This document shows positions 5,864 through 8,792 of a stretch of 8,792 nucleotides of DNA, in pieces. The notes below the pieces were generated by a model. The model did no database searches and was not told the origin of the DNA. It saw only the letters and a list, made by a program, of their open reading frames with translations. The first letter of the stretch is position 1, and each line of letters opens with the position of its first letter. The DNA is from Candidatus Iainarchaeum sp. (GTDB taxonomy: Archaea; Micrarchaeota; Micrarchaeia; Anstonellales; Bilamarchaeaceae). The translations under genes and the position numbers were made by a program. The stretch covers positions 1 through 8,792 of the forward strand of contig JAQTMJ010000018.1 in the NCBI GenBank assembly GCA_028714395.1. Direction: 5' to 3'.

Positions 5864-8124
5864 AAAAGCTTGCTTTGCTCATGCTGGTCGTTTTCCTGTC
5901 TGCCGCATTTGCCGCGGGCGCGCTCAACGTGAGCGAAGCCGTGAAGCAGGCCGAGCAGGGGGCGCAGGGCGCAGCAATCACATCCAGTTCCCCGTTCTAC
6001 TCCACGGGCATCCTTAGCCAGTGGAAGGAGCTTTCAATACTGCTTGCGTTCATAATGGTCCTGCTGGTGGGCGTTGCGCGCATGATTGCCGAGCCCCTGA
6101 ACCTTCCGGACCTCAAGGCCTGGGCGAACGTGGAATGGGCCCAGACCATAGTCACGGTGGTGATAGTGCTTGCGGCCATGGGCTGCCTGGTTTTCGTGGA
6201 CGCGGTGGTTGCCGACGAGGTGAACAAGTCCCCGGGAAGCCCGGTGCAGTGCTCTTCCTCCGACTTCTGCCTCATAAAAGTTTCCAACGTGTACCTGGAC
6301 GGCCTGATAAACCTTTCCGAGGAAAGTTCGCGCTCTGCATTTGTGGCGAGCGTGAGCGCGGGCAGCACGGCTTCGCAGAGGCAGACTTTCTCATGCGGCA
6401 CCCTGCTGGTCCCGCCTTGCCTGTGGGGCTACATAAGCTGGGCCAACAACGGCTTCCTAATCCTGGACGTGGAGCGCTACAACCAGGAGATAGAGATGTT
6501 CAGTTCCATCATCTACGGGCTCAGCGTGCAATACTTCTTCGTCAACCAGATCGCATATCTTGTGGGCCCGGTGCTCCTGCTCGTAGGCATAGTCGGCCGG
6601 AGCTTCTTCCTTACAAGGCGCGCAGGGGGCATGCTCATGGCTGTCGCGCTTGGCATAATGTTCGTTTTCCCCATGATGTACCTGTGGAACATGATAACGC
6701 TCAACGTTTCGGTTTACGGGGACCGGCTTTTCCAGGCCCCGAATGCGGACTGCCCCAAGGAATGCGGCCTCCAGGCGCCCATCGCATACAGCATTGCGGA
6801 CAACAGCAAAGGCTATGACAACATATCAGAGATAATAGGAACCTGCACGCCCCAGGGCCCGGAAACGTGCCCGCCGCCCGAGGATACGCAGCGCGCAATC
6901 ATCGAAGGGCTGAAGGACGGCTCGCTCCCCCATTATAACGACGCGGGCTCCTGCGAGAACAAATCCCTCGAGATAAATACTACGCATAAAGCTGACAACG
7001 ACGCGAACGGGGAGTACTACTGCCCGAGCTACTGCAGGGAGCTTCCTTACCCATACTCGATAGCCGAATGCTCGCTGCCCAAGACCGAGCTCGCGTGCAT
7101 GGAACTGCCCCGCGGGTGCAAGGTGGTGCGCGAAGTGGTTCCCGGAACCACGGACATATGCAACTCTGTGGATGCGGCCGGCAAATCCACGCCCATATGC
7201 CCTGATTACTGCAAGGTGGTCCCGCCGCTTGATGCAGACTGCACATCCTGCTTCAAGCTCAATGCCGATGGCAAGCCTGATGCGAAAAACCCGGTCTCGG
7301 CTCCGTTCAACTGCCGAGTCGCATTCATAAGATACACCATTGGCAAGGACGGCACCATAAAGTGGCCGAATGATGATGAGGTGAACAGTGCACCCAGGCC
7401 GGACAGCTGCACCCAGAGCGTGCAGGGCTATCCGAACGATTACGTGGATGCAACGAAGAATTGCAAAGCATCCACAACCGCGGAAGATTCCTGCTCCTAC
7501 ATAGTGCCGCAAATGCCGGACTGCGAGTGCGTGGGCCCGGAATGCTGCATATATGCCGCGGGCGTGAGCGAGTGCATGGACCCATACAAAACCGATTCGG
7601 GAGGCGAGATCACTATAATAACAAGCCCCAACTCAGACTCGGAAGGCGGGGACCCCCAGCAGGAAGTGAGCGGCACGGACATAATAACAAATTGGCATTA
7701 TGACTGCACTGATGAAACCCAAAGCACCTGCCTCAACTACACGGGCGCCCGGTTCTGGAACAACCAGACGAGCACATGCCAATGCAATGGCAGAAACTGC
7801 TCCATGCCCAGCACAATATGCAATTCCTGCCTTGACGTGCCCAAGGACTACTGCTTCTTCAAGCCCTACGTGGAGCTGAGCTGCTCCCAGGACTGCACGG
7901 GCGGCAGCTTCCTCAAGCCGGTGCTGCTCACCCCTGCGGAATTCGCAAGGAAATCCAGCGAAGGGATGTTCGGCCGGGACGACATAAAGAACGTGAGCAG
8001 GCTGCTTTTGCCGGCATTCCTGCTCCCGCTCATAAACATCGCCGTAACACTGATGTTCATAAGGGGCTTCTCGCCCATATTCGGAGGGGACTTCGAAATT
8101 CCGGGCTATGCCAAGGTGCTGTGA
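5860..8124 (+). CDS. Gene C: family membrane protein with large cysteine-rich ectodomain
   Basis: The 754-residue protein has a signal peptide (1-19, ending AAFAA). TM1 is at about 55-76. The cytoplasmic loop has PLNLPDLKAWANVEW (79-93), closely like gene A. TM2 is at about 95-116. The first external region has C131, C137, C179 and C187. TM3 is at 226-246, the cytoplasmic motif RSFFLTRRAGGML at 247-259, and TM4 at 258-280. A long external region (about 285-690) carries 34 cysteines between C298 and C679, including three CPxxC units (298-302, 388-392, 447-451). TM5 is at about 714-733. The C terminus FGGDFEIPGYAKVL matches the end of gene A. The even cysteine number and secretory location suggest a disulfide-stabilised domain. 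I recognise no named cysteine-rich family. It overlaps B by four bases and is immediately followed by D. Confidence 0.8.
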   Translation: MKKLALLMLVVFLSAAFAAGALNVSEAVKQAEQGAQGAAITSSSPFYSTGILSQWKELSILLAFIMVLLVGVARMIAEPLNLPDLKAWANVEWAQTIVTVVIVLAAMGCLVFVDAVVADEVNKSPGSPVQCSSSDFCLIKVSNVYLDGLINLSEESSRSAFVASVSAGSTASQRQTFSCGTLLVPPCLWGYISWANNGFLILDVERYNQEIEMFSSIIYGLSVQYFFVNQIAYLVGPVLLLVGIVGRSFFLTRRAGGMLMAVALGIMFVFPMMYLWNMITLNVSVYGDRLFQAPNADCPKECGLQAPIAYSIADNSKGYDNISEIIGTCTPQGPETCPPPEDTQRAIIEGLKDGSLPHYNDAGSCENKSLEINTTHKADNDANGEYYCPSYCRELPYPYSIAECSLPKTELACMELPRGCKVVREVVPGTTDICNSVDAAGKSTPICPDYCKVVPPLDADCTSCFKLNADGKPDAKNPVSAPFNCRVAFIRYTIGKDGTIKWPNDDEVNSAPRPDSCTQSVQGYPNDYVDATKNCKASTTAEDSCSYIVPQMPDCECVGPECCIYAAGVSECMDPYKTDSGGEITIITSPNSDSEGGDPQQEVSGTDIITNWHYDCTDETQSTCLNYTGARFWNNQTSTCQCNGRNCSMPSTICNSCLDVPKDYCFFKPYVELSCSQDCTGGSFLKPVLLTPAEFARKSSEGMFGRDDIKNVSRLLLPAFLLPLINIAVTLMFIRGFSPIFGGDFEIPGYAKVL
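6751..7899 (+). other. Cysteine-rich ectodomain segment of gene C
   Basis: These codons (residues 298-680) encode 34 cysteines in about 380 residues, many in close pairs (CxC at 555-557 and 640-642, CC at 562-563, CxxC at 461-464 and 654-657). CPKEC, CPSYC and CPDYC are repeated, the latter two 59 residues apart, which hints at internal duplication. The segment lies between TM4 and TM5, a loop that is short in gene B, and looks like an insertion into the family core. Confidence 0.65.
8113..8118 (+). promoter_or_regulatory. Shine-Dalgarno site of gene D
   Basis: AAGGTG lies 6 bases before the ATG at 8125, within the codons for the final K-V-L of gene C. The TGA of C directly abuts the ATG of D (TGAATG), so the two are probably coupled. 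Confidence 0.5.
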
Positions 8125-8792
8125 ATGAAAAGACTGCTGCTCGCGCTCATGCTGCTTCCGCTTGCGTTCGCCCAGTCCGCATGGCAGGACCTGAGCATAC
8201 TCGCGATACTCGCATCGGTAGCAGCCCTTGCCATAATTTTTGCAGTAGGTTATGGAATTGAATCCAATGAATTGAAGTTCCTTGCCAAGGAGGAGCTTTT
8301 CCAGCTCATGTTCACCGCAGTGATGGTTGCGGGCTTCGTGGCAGTGGTGCAGCCCATCGTGCAGGGCACCTACATAGATGCATCCGCAGACGTGCAGGCT
8401 ACCATGGGCAGCATAACCAGCATAAACTCGGTGCTCACGAAAGCGGCCATGGAGCTCGGAAAGGAAGGCAGCAAATCCATATGGTGCAGCTTTTCCGCAG
8501 CCGGATTCGGAGTGAGCGCATGCTCGGGCTACAGGATGCTCGGGCCCGCGCTTTCCATGGGCTTCCAGCTCACCGCAACTTCGCTCGCAGAGCTCCAGGG
8601 GATAAATTTCCTTATGGATTTCTCCAAGAACTATATTTTCACGCTTTTCTTCCCCCTGGGGCTGTTCATGCGCACCTTCAAGTACACCCGGGGCGCAGGC
8701 GGCCTTTTCATAGCAGTGGGGCTTGCATTCTACGTGATGCTGCCCATAACCTACAGCTACCTGCATGGGATAGTCGCGAGCACGCAAATCGG
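8125..8792 (+). CDS. Gene D: fourth family membrane protein, C-terminal part outside window
   Basis: An open frame of 222 codons runs off the right edge. It starts with a signal peptide (MKRLLLALMLLPLAFAQS). TM1 is at about 24-44, the cytoplasmic loop ESNELKFLAKEELFQL at 46-61, and TM2 at about 61-79. An external region with C121 and C133 follows, then TM3 (about 170-183), the cytoplasmic motif RTFKYTRGAGGLF at 183-195, and TM4 (194-213). The order and motifs match genes A, B and C, and the loop between TM1 and TM2 is closest to B. The missing part should contain an external loop and a last TM. The gene begins immediately after the stop of C and is part of the same operon. Unlike B it has no large domain before TM1. 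Function is unknown. Confidence 0.78.
   Translation, partial: MKRLLLALMLLPLAFAQSAWQDLSILAILASVAALAIIFAVGYGIESNELKFLAKEELFQLMFTAVMVAGFVAVVQPIVQGTYIDASADVQATMGSITSINSVLTKAAMELGKEGSKSIWCSFSAAGFGVSACSGYRMLGPALSMGFQLTATSLAELQGINFLMDFSKNYIFTLFFPLGLFMRTFKYTRGAGGLFIAVGLAFYVMLPITYSYLHGIVASTQI

Noticed and set aside
7021..7220. CPxYC-type repeats in gene C read as a zinc ribbon or redox (CxxC) motif
   Set aside because: The spacing is C-x3-C, not C-x2-C, the units are outside the membrane, and no paired second knuckle is evident. A disulfide-rich domain is more likely.
7633..8787. Long open frame of 384 codons on the minus strand opposite genes C and D
   Set aside because: It lies entirely antisense to two clearly coding genes with signal peptides and family motifs. 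Its translation is rich in His, Cys, Tyr and Gly with no domain pattern, as expected for a shadow of G/C-biased codons.

Overview
The window looks archaeal. Neighbouring genes sit back to back with ATGA or TGA-ATG junctions and Shine-Dalgarno (SD) sites. Two start codons lie about 24-28 bases from an A/T-rich TATA element, which suggests leaderless mRNAs. ATA (Ile) and AGG (Arg) codons are common. The genes include an AK6/Fap7-type kinase and an ScpB-like protein. By eye the DNA is moderately G+C rich, with frequent G/C in third codon positions. A DPANN-type lineage such as Micrarchaeota or Diapherotrites would fit, but that is an impression rather than a measurement.

Minus strand, 1-1818: a tight gene run read leftward. 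In order of transcription it holds a PadR-like winged-helix regulator (1495-1818), an AK6/Fap7-like nucleotide kinase (918-1493), an ScpB-like chromosome segregation protein (440-946), and an unrecognised charged, helical protein that runs off the left edge (1-417).

Divergent promoter, 1819-1868: one 12-base near-palindromic A/T element lies almost midway between the two start codons and appears to serve as TATA box in both directions.

Plus strand, 1869-8792: four consecutive translationally coupled genes, here called A (1869-3074), B (3071-5863), C (5860-8124) and D (8125 to beyond the right edge). All four encode secretory-pathway membrane proteins. None was recognised as a named family, but they are clearly related to one another. 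Each has a signal peptide, a first transmembrane (TM) segment, a cytoplasmic loop with an acidic/aromatic motif, a second TM, an external region, a third TM ending in a cytoplasmic motif of the form R-x-F-x-x-T-R-x-x-G, a fourth TM, an external region, and (in A, B and C) a last TM near the C terminus. The external parts differ greatly. B carries a seven-bladed propeller and two Ig-like domains in front of the core. C carries a region of nearly 400 residues with 34 cysteines between TM4 and TM5. A and C resemble each other most, as do B and D, so the array looks like a duplicated two-gene unit.

Best reading: these genes encode subunits of a multi-component cell-surface membrane assembly. The core layout and the P...R-x-F-x-x-T-R motif recall VirB6/TrbL/CedA-type channel proteins of conjugation and DNA-exchange systems. 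The array of VirB6-like proteins with large external extensions in Rickettsiales is a possible parallel. This is a hypothesis; no ATPase or pilin is visible in the window to confirm it. No RNA genes, insertion sequences or CRISPR arrays were seen, and there is no gene-free stretch longer than about 50 bases.
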